A stretch of DNA of 64,000 nt from Enterococcaceae bacterium OF42-14pH9A (GTDB lineage Bacteria > Bacillota > Bacilli > Lactobacillales > Enterococcaceae). Below the pieces are notes generated by a model. It worked only from the letters and a program-made list of their open reading frames with translations, searched no databases and was not told the origin of the DNA. Below, one piece after another: positions 18,511-26,947 of this stretch. Location of the stretch: NCBI GenBank assembly GCA_027692465.1, contig JAQEYU010000002.1, forward strand, positions 496,001-560,000, in the 5' to 3' direction. The position numbers and the translations under genes are program-made. The number at the start of each line of letters is the position of its first letter. The first letter of the stretch is position 1.

Positions 18511-18524
18511 TGTAACTGTTTACA
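18511..18524. promoter_or_regulatory. Second cre-like site, upstream of the transporter 2 promoter
   Basis: TGTAACTGTTTACA is a near-perfect palindrome and matches TGWAANCGNTNWCA at 13 of 14, the exception being T for the central C. It lies about 70 bp upstream of the proximal site, so CcpA could bind cooperatively. Confidence 0.45.
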
Positions 18525-19034
18525 AAGTTATGATACCATAGTTATCAGATGGTGCACAATACTTTTTTAAAAGATAAGCTTAACTATCATTTATCTAACA
18601 CTATTCTGTTCTTTTATCCCGCCGTTCCTTTGGTACAAGTATAGTTTCGTTAAACTAAAACGTTTTCTTCCTTCTTTTAAATAACATCGATTTCGTCTTT
18701 CAGATTGAAATATCAGCAGATTTTTGACTATTTAAAACAATGGTAAATACCTTTTGCACAGTTCTGCAAATGCTTTCCAGCACTTTTTTACTCTATATTA
18801 CCTCTTGATTTACACAGTCCACTTCTTGTACAGTTATTGGGCACAAATGCTTGTTTGACAGTCATCCCCTGTATTCGATCTGCTAATCAAATTTCCGTTT
18901 GTAAGTACAGAGCTTTTCGTGAAGTTTCCTTCAGTTTTTCCTCACACTAAACATCTCTGTCATCAACTGATACTTTCCATAGGCAAGGCGCGCGCTGGGC
19001 TCTCACCACTAATCTGCTACCCATGAAAGGCGAC

Positions 19035-19066
19035 TAAAAAACCTTGCTCCCATTTCGAGCAAGGTT
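19035..19066 (-). terminator. Rho-independent terminator after the acyltransferase gene
   Basis: Minus strand AACCTTGCTC (19066-19057), a 7-nt loop and GAGCAAGGTT (19049-19040), followed by TTTTT. Ten perfect base pairs. Confidence 0.9.
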
Positions 19067-19129
19067 CATATTGATAGCTTCCAGTTACCAGCTGAAAATT
19101 ACGCTGCTTCAGCCTATTAATAGCCTGTC

Positions 19130-19945
19130 TTACCAAAAACTCTTTCTCAAGACACCATAACCCTCGCTGGTAGTACCGCCATTTTCGATATAGGTCTTCA
19201 GTTTCTTTTGCAAAGAGGTCTGCTGCGGTATTTCATCCAACGGTAGATCGTCACGCCCATAAACCCATAGCAAACAGCTTTTCCCTCCCTCATTCACCTT
19301 GATAACATCGAAAGCCTGTTGGAAATGAAGAATTTTCGCCTTATCAGGGAGCAGTTCTTTCAGCATCGGCGACAACAGCCACGAGTCGCAGACCACTTCA
19401 GCCTCTGCAAATTCCGGATATTGTTCTTTGAAAAACTTTTTAGCTGCCGCAAAAGAGGATGCCATTGCCTCATGACTCATGTCAGCATCTCCCGGTATAT
19501 GGAGGTTGATTCGCTTTCCGTCAGAATCAGCCAACATTTCGTATTCAAAGGCGCCTATCCGAAATTCCTGCAAGGCAAGCTGTCTTGGAAACCAAAAGCC
19601 CCATTTAAACGCATAAGCCCCATAAACATCGTGATGCATGTTAACAAAACGAGTACAGAATTTCATAGTAGCACAGAAGATTTCATTACCGATTTGACGC
19701 TCTTGATATTTTTGATAAGATTCCAGACATTGGGTGAGCATCAGCACCAGCATCTTACTGCCGTCAGGATCTTCACCGAGAAGCTTTTGAATCTCTCGGT
19801 AAGACTCTTCCCGGGTCTCAGGGGAATAAAGTCTTTCAAGAGGGGCAGTAATTACTTTTTCATCAAAGCTGTTGGAGAGGTGTAGGACCTTATTGGTCAT
19901 CTCCTCGGGCATAGTTAACAGCTCACAAAGTTGTTTTAGATTCAT
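19130..19945 (-). CDS. GNAT-like acyltransferase-domain protein
   Basis: A 271-residue soluble protein; ATG 19945 follows AAGGAGA. Its layout, a helical N-terminal half (starting MNLKQLCELLTMPEEM) then a C-terminal half with ADMSHEAMASSFAAAKKFF and VVCDSWLLSPML, matches proteins annotated with N-acyltransferase N-terminal and GNAT-like C-terminal domains. I recognise the family from memory, and the reaction has not been established. The location downstream of the GH127 gene suggests a role in modifying or de-modifying a sugar or product of that pathway. A full-length dispersed repeat lies in the 430-nt gap between them. Confidence 0.6.
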   Translation of the reverse strand: MNLKQLCELLTMPEEMTNKVLHLSNSFDEKVITAPLERLYSPETREESYREIQKLLGEDPDGSKMLVLMLTQCLESYQKYQERQIGNEIFCATMKFCTRFVNMHHDVYGAYAFKWGFWFPRQLALQEFRIGAFEYEMLADSDGKRINLHIPGDADMSHEAMASSFAAAKKFFKEQYPEFAEAEVVCDSWLLSPMLKELLPDKAKILHFQQAFDVIKVNEGGKSCLLWVYGRDDLPLDEIPQQTSLQKKLKTYIENGGTTSEGYGVLRKSFW

Positions 19946-20100
19946 CTTGACTCTCCTTATACTCATCGATTTGAGACACCTGTTTCAATTAAGCATACTC
20001 TTTGATCGTCGGTTCTCCAAATAACACTCGGCACTCTTCATCTAACCAGAACGCGAAAACAAACAGGGCTTGCTTCAAAATCAAAAAAGCTGACAAGATT

Positions 20101-20274
20101 AGGTTGTGTCTGAAAATACCGGGGGAATCCAGATTTTTGATTTTTGCGGTCTTTTTGCCAAAATCAAGAAGTAAAGCGCAGCTTAGCTTATATGGTACAT
20201 AAGCGAGCATTTACGACGCAGATTCCGGTGAAAAGGACCAAAATATCTGTCGCTGGAGTTTTCAGACGCCCCCT
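20101..20274 (-). repeat. Dispersed TIR repeat, full-length copy B (174 bp)
   Basis: Begins AGGTTGTGTCTGAAAATACC and ends, read inverted, AGGGGGCGTCTGAAAACTCC. It is collinear with copy A: both contain AAATCAAG(G/A)AGTAAAGCGC and CGGTGAAAAGGACCAAAATA. It lies between the GH127 and acyltransferase genes. Confidence 0.8.
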
Positions 20275-20376
20275 ATTCTCATTATAAAATCCTGCGCACT
20301 ACCCTCAAAGGTAACTGTGCTCTGAATCAATCGCTGAGGAATTTCTCCTTAACAAACATAAAAACTGATTTGTGGT

Positions 20377-22317
20377 TTATTCTCCCACACGTGTCCATAC
20401 CTGCAGCTCACCGATCGAGCGATTATAGCGGGCGTAATAGGGAATAGCCGTGATTTGCTCTGGTCTGGTAGCCGGTGAACAGTCACAATACAAGCTGTGA
20501 GACACCTGATTTATAGAGCGCAGTGCTGTGCTATGGAGACTGATAATGCCGTTCAGCTCTGTTGTATGTTCTTCCACTAAAGCTTCACCAGTTTGTAGTT
20601 GCAACTGCCACAAATGATTGCCGCAATCCTCCTGCTCCAAACAGTAAACGAGGGGGCCTCTGGTAATTGCGGCCTTTCCGATATTTTCTTTTACTAAGAC
20701 ATTTGCGTAGGTCAGACGTGGCTGCAGCGCCATGGCAAAGGTGACCACATCTCCGAATTTGATTTCTTCAAAAAAGATGATATAACCGCGATTGACCGTA
20801 TAATGAACGCCTTCATAAAAGTACTTATCATTGACCATTACCTCGGTCTGCTTCGCCCACTCAGGGATTCTCAGACCCAGACGCATCGCTTGCGGAAATT
20901 CCTTGACTACTACTCGTACTTCACCATCCCAAGGCATTGCAGCATCCACCGCTAATTCATAAACACCCGCTTTACCGACACCTTTGATTTCTCCGCCGAT
21001 ATATTGGTCGATAAACAAAACATCCCCATTTTCTTGATAGTGGCACAGATATTGATCCAAGCTCAGCACCAAACGGGCAAGATTCGGTGGACAGCATGCA
21101 CAAGCATACCATTTTGGACGCGCTGCATCTTTTAATGTATCTCCGGACTTTTCCAGCAGATTAGAGTAATAGAAACTTTTTCCGTCTAATGCCATCGAAC
21201 CTAAAGTGTTGTTGTATAAAACCCGCTCGATAGTATCAGCATACTTGCTGTCTGTCTCCATCATCAGCATTTTCTGTGCCCAAAAGATCAGTGAGATCCC
21301 GGCGCAGGTTTCACAATAGTCCGTGGCATTCGGCAGATCATAATCCCGGGTAAAGCCTTCATTGCGATGGGTCTGTCCGATACCACCGGTAATATACATA
21401 TTTTTGGTCGTGCAATTGTCAAACAAACGTTGCGCAGCATCTTTCAAGGTCAGATCCCCTTCGATTGCTGCCAAGTCAGCCAATGCCGTATAGAGATAAC
21501 CGGCACGTACCGCGTGACCTTCAACCACCATCTGATCAATCAGCTGCTTGTTGGCAACATAATAGGAAACATCCATATCATCTGAAAATTCCGGTACCAC
21601 AAAACCGTCATGCATGATATCCAGCCAAGAAGGGATCCCGGCTGCCGTCCGTTTCTTCGGCTCTTCAATAAAGAAATTCGGCTTTTTCCCTCGTTCTAAA
21701 ATAAAGTATTTTGCCAACTCCAGGTAGCGTTCATTCTCTGTAAGATGGTAAAGTCGTAAAAGGGCCAGCTCGACCTCGGGATGGCCGGGAAGTCCCCACT
21801 CCTTCCCATATCCAAATTTATCCGCCAGCATATCAGCTGCCTTGGTAATCACTGAAAGGATTGTCTGATCGCCAGTGACCTCATGATAGGCTACTCCTGC
21901 TTCGATCAGGTGACCAAAGCAGTACAGCTCGTGGTTGTCCGTCAAATCAGTCCACTGCAGTTCCGGCTTGAAGACCTGAAAATAAGTATTCACATAACCG
22001 TCGTCCTTTTGAGCAGCAGCGATCAATCGTATCGCTTCTTCTGCCCACCCTCTCAATTCATCATCGTCTTTAATTGCTAACGAATAGGCTACCGCCTCCA
22101 GCCATTTGTACAAATCGGTATCTTGAAAGACCATTCCCCAATATTCGCCTTCAGCTTCACCAGCGGCGATTTTGAAGTTCATGATAGCACCGGATTTTGG
22201 TGTATCAGGTTCCTGATCATTCAATACCCGCCATTGAAATGGCAGCATCTGCTTTTGAATGATTGCAATCCGCTCGTTCCAAAAGCGGTCATTGATTTTA
22301 ACATTGATTTTATTCAT
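20377..22317 (-). CDS. GH127 beta-L-arabinofuranosidase
   Basis: A 646-residue cytoplasmic enzyme that releases L-arabinose from beta-linked arabinofuranosides. The zinc/catalytic set of the family is intact: Glu336 and Cys338 in YCETC, and Cys408-Cys409 in CACCPPN, plus Glu320 in HRNEGF as the likely acid/base. These correspond with constant offsets to the residues known in the Bifidobacterium HypBA1 enzyme (from memory), where a cysteine is the nucleophile. The (alpha/alpha)6 barrel occupies residues about 5-430, followed by beta-sandwich domains. It is preceded by an AraC gene 97 nt upstream. It would act on arabinan, arabinogalactan or extensin-type side chains after import. Confidence 0.92.
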   Translation of the reverse strand: MNKINVKINDRFWNERIAIIQKQMLPFQWRVLNDQEPDTPKSGAIMNFKIAAGEAEGEYWGMVFQDTDLYKWLEAVAYSLAIKDDDELRGWAEEAIRLIAAAQKDDGYVNTYFQVFKPELQWTDLTDNHELYCFGHLIEAGVAYHEVTGDQTILSVITKAADMLADKFGYGKEWGLPGHPEVELALLRLYHLTENERYLELAKYFILERGKKPNFFIEEPKKRTAAGIPSWLDIMHDGFVVPEFSDDMDVSYYVANKQLIDQMVVEGHAVRAGYLYTALADLAAIEGDLTLKDAAQRLFDNCTTKNMYITGGIGQTHRNEGFTRDYDLPNATDYCETCAGISLIFWAQKMLMMETDSKYADTIERVLYNNTLGSMALDGKSFYYSNLLEKSGDTLKDAARPKWYACACCPPNLARLVLSLDQYLCHYQENGDVLFIDQYIGGEIKGVGKAGVYELAVDAAMPWDGEVRVVVKEFPQAMRLGLRIPEWAKQTEVMVNDKYFYEGVHYTVNRGYIIFFEEIKFGDVVTFAMALQPRLTYANVLVKENIGKAAITRGPLVYCLEQEDCGNHLWQLQLQTGEALVEEHTTELNGIISLHSTALRSINQVSHSLYCDCSPATRPEQITAIPYYARYNRSIGELQVWTRVGE

Positions 22318-22414
22318 ACCTTCATCTCCTGTTTTCTGACTATCCCCAGTGTAACCGCCCTACATTTCTCTGTCGTTAGCTGCAGGGTAGAAAAGGTGGA
22401 CAAAAAACAGATTG

Positions 22415-23260
22415 CTACATTTTATCCAGAATCCAATACTTATTTCGATACTCTCTGGGAGACAAACGATATTGTTTGGAAAAAACCCGACTGAAATACT
22501 TTTCATCGGTAAATCCGTTATCATAAGCAATCTCCCTAAGCAATCGGTTTGTCGTCAAAAGGTCTTGTCTGGCTGACTCAAGGCGGATTCGTTTGAGATA
22601 TTCCGTGATTGTGATCCCGGATTCTTTTGAAAAAAGATTAGAGAGATAACCCGGGCTGTAACCAAAATAATCTGAGATGCTTCCAACATTCAAATCATTT
22701 CGGTAATTCCACTTGATGAATCCTTTGATATAATCCACCAGAAAATGGCTCGTATTGATGTTCTGGTGATACTTGACATATTTATCACTTAATCCCTGCA
22801 ATAAGGTCCGGGTATATAAGCTTAATAAAGTATGGTCCGGAAAATCATGCTTCTTCAGCACTTGCATTTGCTGCAACAGCACCAATTCATGATCCAGCAG
22901 CAGAGTTTCAGAAGTCTCCGGCAGCTGCCAGTATCCCGACTGTCGCTCATAATTTCCACCATTTGACACAACTGCCAGACCATCACAACCAAAATGCAGC
23001 CAGTAAAATTTCAAATTGTGGGTTTCTCTGCCGCCGACAAAGGCCGTATCCGGGGGAATCAGCAAGAAATCATCGGCAGACAGCTCGATATTCTCTCCCT
23101 CTATTACCAAAGACAACTGACCTTCTACCATCACGATCAGTTCGAAATCTTGACTGTAACGCTCTTCATGTTTCCAGTAGCCCTGGCTTTCAAAATAACC
23201 GCACCAATGAAAAATCAAGTTTTCCGGCCAACCTTGAAACACTCTGTTTGTCTGCTTCAC
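22415..23260 (-). CDS. AraC-family regulator with cupin domain (GH127-linked)
   Basis: A 281-residue regulator starting at GTG 23260 directly behind AGGAGGAGG. The N-terminal half (residues about 20-165) carries a cupin-like fold (FELIVMVEGQLSLVIEG, DDFLLIPPDTAFVGG). The C-terminal half (about 180-275) is the double HTH ending RLSPREYRNKY. It lies just upstream of the GH127 gene in the same direction, so it most likely senses an arabinose-containing product and activates GH127 and the acyltransferase gene. Effector identity is inferred only. Confidence 0.88.
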   Translation of the reverse strand: MKQTNRVFQGWPENLIFHWCGYFESQGYWKHEERYSQDFELIVMVEGQLSLVIEGENIELSADDFLLIPPDTAFVGGRETHNLKFYWLHFGCDGLAVVSNGGNYERQSGYWQLPETSETLLLDHELVLLQQMQVLKKHDFPDHTLLSLYTRTLLQGLSDKYVKYHQNINTSHFLVDYIKGFIKWNYRNDLNVGSISDYFGYSPGYLSNLFSKESGITITEYLKRIRLESARQDLLTTNRLLREIAYDNGFTDEKYFSRVFSKQYRLSPREYRNKYWILDKM

Positions 23261-23413
23261 TTTTTCCTCCTCCTAGTCTACCCGCTGCTTGTAAGGTAGC
23301 ACGACCAGATTCGTTTTCTTCATTGTAACGTTTCTCTTAGAATGGAGATACGACTTTTTGGCCGCTTTTTTGACCGCTTTAGCGAGTAAAAAGTATCCTC
23401 CTTGCTGCATTTT

Positions 23414-23575
23414 AGGGCGGGTCTGAAAATGCGACGACAGCATTTTAACCTCCTTTACTGCAGTCTGCCTTATAACTGTGCAGCCTTCGCCCACATAAAC
23501 TGCCCCTTACTCCTTTGGCTTCGGCAAAAAAATTTCAAAAAAAACTGAGGCCTGCCGGAATTGTCAGATCCCCCT
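23414..23575 (+). repeat. Degenerate copy D of the dispersed TIR repeat
   Basis: Left end AGGGCGGGTCTGAAAATGCG and an internal block CACATAAACTGCCCCTTACT resemble copy C (CACATAAACTGCGCCTTACT). The right end is decayed (TTGTCAGATCCCCCT). It fills most of the 380-bp gap between the GH127-linked AraC gene and the terminator of the large secreted enzyme; no gene is seen in that gap. Confidence 0.55.
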
Positions 23576-23606
23576 TATAAGCAAGCATGCTCTCTTCGTA
23601 TCTGTC

Positions 23607-23640
23607 AAAAAAAGCAAGAGCAGCTGAGCTCTTGCCTTTT
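23607..23640 (-). terminator. Rho-independent terminator after the first large secreted enzyme
   Basis: Minus strand GCAAGAGC (23635-23628), loop, GCTCTTGC (23621-23614), then TTTTTTT. Confidence 0.88.
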
Positions 23641-23644
23641 TCGT

Positions 23645-26600
23645 TCATCGTGTGATTCGAATCGTGATGCTATATTCCTTATCGTTGGGAAGTGTCGCCG
23701 TTACTTTAGTCGTTCCGGCTTGCAGTCCTTGTACCAGACCTTCTGCTGAAACACTCAAAACACGGGCATTGCCGCTGGACCAAATCACATCCTCTTCACT
23801 ATAGACAGCAGAGTCTACTTCTGCTGACAACTGCAGACTTTTCCCTTGTTTCAATGTGCGCAATTGCGCACCGGTAACTGTGATAATTGCCTCGGCATCT
23901 TCTTTTGCTTCAACCAGCCCGGAAAAGGCTGTCCGTAAATTTTCATAGGCCAAGTCCACCTCTGCTTGCAGCGTCTGATCGTTCGTCAGCTGTGCCGCTG
24001 CTTCTTTAAGTGCTTCCGCAAAGATCACCCAGCCGGCTGTTTCCCAGCCTTTTTGCTTCGTATCTTTCACTTCATCATAAAACACCTGCAATACAGACTT
24101 GTCGGCTTTGGATTGCTCACTGCCGAAAACAGTGAATTCATAAATTCCATCCGCCCAACTGTTTCCATTGCCGTTGTGAACGTTAGTCAAACCCAATATG
24201 TTGACCCGTACATAACGATAATACGTCTCATCCTCTAAAGAAGTCATATAAAAACCGACTAAAGAAGTATTTTCACTTTGATCTACCAGTGTTGTCCACG
24301 CTTTTCCGTCGGTACTGGCCTCAACAGTATATTTGTATGCTGATTCGGAACCATTGTACAAGCGGGTGCTGAGAACAACTTCATTTATCCGATAGGCATC
24401 TTCCAGATCGATAGTAAAATCATAAGGGTAACTGCCCGCCTTGAAATAGCCGGAAGATGCGGTGTCAGCGCCATCTGTGATCCGGGAAGCATCCCCATTC
24501 ACACTATCGGCACTGGAAACCGTGACCTGCTTTCCAGTGCTGATATTTTTACCCATCTGCACTGGAATACATCCGTACTCAGCACTTGTTTCCATATACC
24601 GGAAATAGTCCATCGTCGCAATCCCCGCGTTGAAGCTCAACGCATGTACCCGGGAGAAGGTCCCTGCCGGATCTTTTACCGACCACTGAGCCCCCCAATG
24701 CGTACCCCAAACACCATAAGCATCACGAATCGTACCATTATATGTCCCCAATCCGTTAACCTGAGTTGCCATGGAGGAATTGTTTCCCAATTCCCGCAAC
24801 GGTGCCCAGACTCCGGTCAGATCCTTCGTGGAAGAATACATGGCTTGGCTTGGATACCAACCAGCTGTTTTGGAACTGAAGAAATAGTAGATGCCATCTT
24901 TCTTGATAATCATCGGTGTTTCTCGATGCTGACCGATAAATACGGTATTGACCAATTCGACCGGCTCCGTCCAATCATCACTCAATCGATAGATATTAAT
25001 ATCGTTGTTACCCCTCGTAGAAGAGAGCAGGTAGGCTGTATTGTCATCATCGACGAAGACAGATTGATCACGAGAATCATGCCCCAATGGACGGCCGACA
25101 TGAGTTTCCCTTAGTTGCCCACCTGGCTCAATCTCAGCCAACAGATGTTTTCCGGCAGTATAACCTTCAGCGTCTTCGTAATGGGCTGCCATGATGATTT
25201 TCCCTGTTACAGGATGCTGTAAAAATCCGACGCCCTCCAGCTTGCAATTCGGATAGACTGCCAGTTCTCGGCGAGGTGACCAGCCAGTCTTGCCGTCAGA
25301 AGAACATTCTTCATAGATTACCTTACAGCTGACATCGCTGCCATCAATCGTCCGGGTTTCTGTGAGCATCGAATAATGATAATAACGGTCGCCGATCAAC
25401 AACCCTTTAGTTCCTTCAACAGCATTTTCGGTCTGACCATTGTAATTATCAAAGACTGGCCCATCACTTTTGCTGACAAATGTAGTTACCGCTACCGGTA
25501 TTGACTCTTCAACGACTTCTCCGGACCTTCTTGCAACCAAACGATAGCTGTAACTGGTATCTAAGGCCAGGCCATAGTCATCAAACTCTTCTCCTTTTGT
25601 GCTGCCCAGTAACTTGCCATTCCGAAAAATATCGTAACTGTCCGCATCGGTGCGGCGTTCCCAAGAAAGCTTGACATTGTTGACTTCATCTTGCCCATAC
25701 AGTTTGAACTCGGTAGCAGTCGGTGCCCATTGACGGATTGTATATACTCGAGAGATCACCTCGCTCATCTCCCCATCCTTGAAAGCGGCAGCCTTGAGCT
25801 CGCTGGAGTGGGCAATTTCAATCTCAGCACCATCATACAATGTACTTTCCCCAGTCGGCTCTGTCCCATCAATGGTGTAACGAATTTCTGCCAATTCGTC
25901 CGGACTGCTCAAAGTCGTTTTTTGTGTTTGCCAAAAATCTCCCGCTGCTAACGAAATAGTCGGTGCAGCAATCTTCTTTTCCAGTTGCCGGACTGCAATC
26001 AGGCTGACGTGAGCATTGTAGACGCTGGCGGATTTTTGAGTCTCATAACTGATGGCCATGGACTGAGGAATAGTGAATTCATGCGTCACATAGATTGGCG
26101 GATGAATCCCATCAGAGCTGGTCGTTGTTTTTACTGTTTTGGAATCGACTTTGACGCCATCAATATTCAACCAGCTGGCAAAACTGTTGTTTCGTCGCGG
26201 GACATGTGCAGCAGTCAATTGGTAAACTCCCGGCTCTAACGTCATCCGATAGACCAGACCCTCATCTTCATCATTGTCATCTCCCGTAAAGGAAGAGGCC
26301 CAATCTTCAGAATTTCCGGCAGTTACACTGACTCTCTGATCTGTATTGGGATTTCGTTCGACGTATCCCCAATTATCCGTATCTGTTGCTATTTTCCGAT
26401 CAGCACTGTCATTTAGCAGCTGCCTACCAAAAAGGCTGCGACCGGCGTTGAAAATATCGGAAGCTGCCCCGTTGACACGACCGGTATCCATCAAATAAAC
26501 CAAATCGGCGGGCATTACCCAGACCTCAGCAGAGAGTGCTGATGCTCCCGCTGTCCCTCGAACAATCACTCGTTGGTAAATTTCCGAGAAATCTGCTGCA

Positions 26601-26842
26601 GTTGTCTGCTCCCAAGTTACTTCGGTCTCGATGCCGGCTAACAGAACTTTTTCCGGCAAAGGCGGTACTTTGTTTTGGTCCGTGCGCAATGTGAGCGTGT
26701 TTTCTCCATTGACGACTAAGACCTCTTTTACATCTGATGAACCTTCCTTTTTATCAGCAGAAACCACACTCGGTGATAAGATCACTCCTAATAGAATCGT
26801 TGCTGAGAGCAATACCACACTTGTAAATTTTCTTTTTCCCAC
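23645..26842 (-). CDS. Large secreted modular GH43-like protein with FN3, F5/8-type C, FIVAR and Big_2 modules
   Basis: A 1065-residue exported protein. GTG 26842 is chosen because AGGAGGAGG is just upstream; the frame to 26884 would begin inside a terminator. Modules in order: signal peptide (about 1-30, cut near VVSADKK), Ig-like (35-115), a jelly-roll-like region (120-285), a chitobiase-C-like strand domain (295-370), FN3 (375-455), a five-bladed GH43-like domain (460-765), F5/8 type C carbohydrate-binding domain (770-905), FIVAR helices (912-976), Big_2 (985-1065). The GH43 part aligns by eye with the next protein: Asp592 (SRDQSVF), Glu641 (HRETPM) and Gln694 (SSMATQVNG). Similarity is otherwise weak, so activity is uncertain. 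There is no cell-wall anchor. Confidence 0.75.
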   Translation of the reverse strand: MGKRKFTSVVLLSATILLGVILSPSVVSADKKEGSSDVKEVLVVNGENTLTLRTDQNKVPPLPEKVLLAGIETEVTWEQTTAADFSEIYQRVIVRGTAGASALSAEVWVMPADLVYLMDTGRVNGAASDIFNAGRSLFGRQLLNDSADRKIATDTDNWGYVERNPNTDQRVSVTAGNSEDWASSFTGDDNDEDEGLVYRMTLEPGVYQLTAAHVPRRNNSFASWLNIDGVKVDSKTVKTTTSSDGIHPPIYVTHEFTIPQSMAISYETQKSASVYNAHVSLIAVRQLEKKIAAPTISLAAGDFWQTQKTTLSSPDELAEIRYTIDGTEPTGESTLYDGAEIEIAHSSELKAAAFKDGEMSEVISRVYTIRQWAPTATEFKLYGQDEVNNVKLSWERRTDADSYDIFRNGKLLGSTKGEEFDDYGLALDTSYSYRLVARRSGEVVEESIPVAVTTFVSKSDGPVFDNYNGQTENAVEGTKGLLIGDRYYHYSMLTETRTIDGSDVSCKVIYEECSSDGKTGWSPRRELAVYPNCKLEGVGFLQHPVTGKIIMAAHYEDAEGYTAGKHLLAEIEPGGQLRETHVGRPLGHDSRDQSVFVDDDNTAYLLSSTRGNNDINIYRLSDDWTEPVELVNTVFIGQHRETPMIIKKDGIYYFFSSKTAGWYPSQAMYSSTKDLTGVWAPLRELGNNSSMATQVNGLGTYNGTIRDAYGVWGTHWGAQWSVKDPAGTFSRVHALSFNAGIATMDYFRYMETSAEYGCIPVQMGKNISTGKQVTVSSADSVNGDASRITDGADTASSGYFKAGSYPYDFTIDLEDAYRINEVVLSTRLYNGSESAYKYTVEASTDGKAWTTLVDQSENTSLVGFYMTSLEDETYYRYVRVNILGLTNVHNGNGNSWADGIYEFTVFGSEQSKADKSVLQVFYDEVKDTKQKGWETAGWVIFAEALKEAAAQLTNDQTLQAEVDLAYENLRTAFSGLVEAKEDAEAIITVTGAQLRTLKQGKSLQLSAEVDSAVYSEEDVIWSSGNARVLSVSAEGLVQGLQAGTTKVTATLPNDKEYSITIRITR

Positions 26843-26860
26843 TCGCTTACCTCCTCCTAA

Positions 26861-26900
26861 AAAAGAGTCCCAACTGCAATTCAAAACTGCGGCTGGGACC
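26861..26900 (-). terminator. Rho-independent terminator between the two large secreted enzymes
   Basis: Minus strand GTCCCA ... TGGGAC with further imperfect pairing (GCAG/TTGC) and a TCTTTTTT tail. It ends just before the ribosome site of the next gene, so the two enzymes are probably partly uncoupled. Confidence 0.8.
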
Positions 26901-26947
26901 TTACAGAAAAACGCTCAATCTATTTTAGTGACGCTGTGGTTTGCTCA

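Larger units (their letters stand above)
18314..19034. other. Long AT-rich intergenic region between transporter 2 and the acyltransferase gene
   Basis: About 720 bases without a supported gene; all frames are short and lack ribosome sites. The first 210 bases contain the promoter and cre-like sites of the second transporter operon. The remainder (about 18540-19034) shows no structure I can name. Confidence 0.6.

Noticed and set aside
26843-26884. 14-codon extension of the first large secreted protein
   Set aside because: It starts within a terminator hairpin and would spoil the signal peptide; GTG 26842 has a strong AGGAGG.
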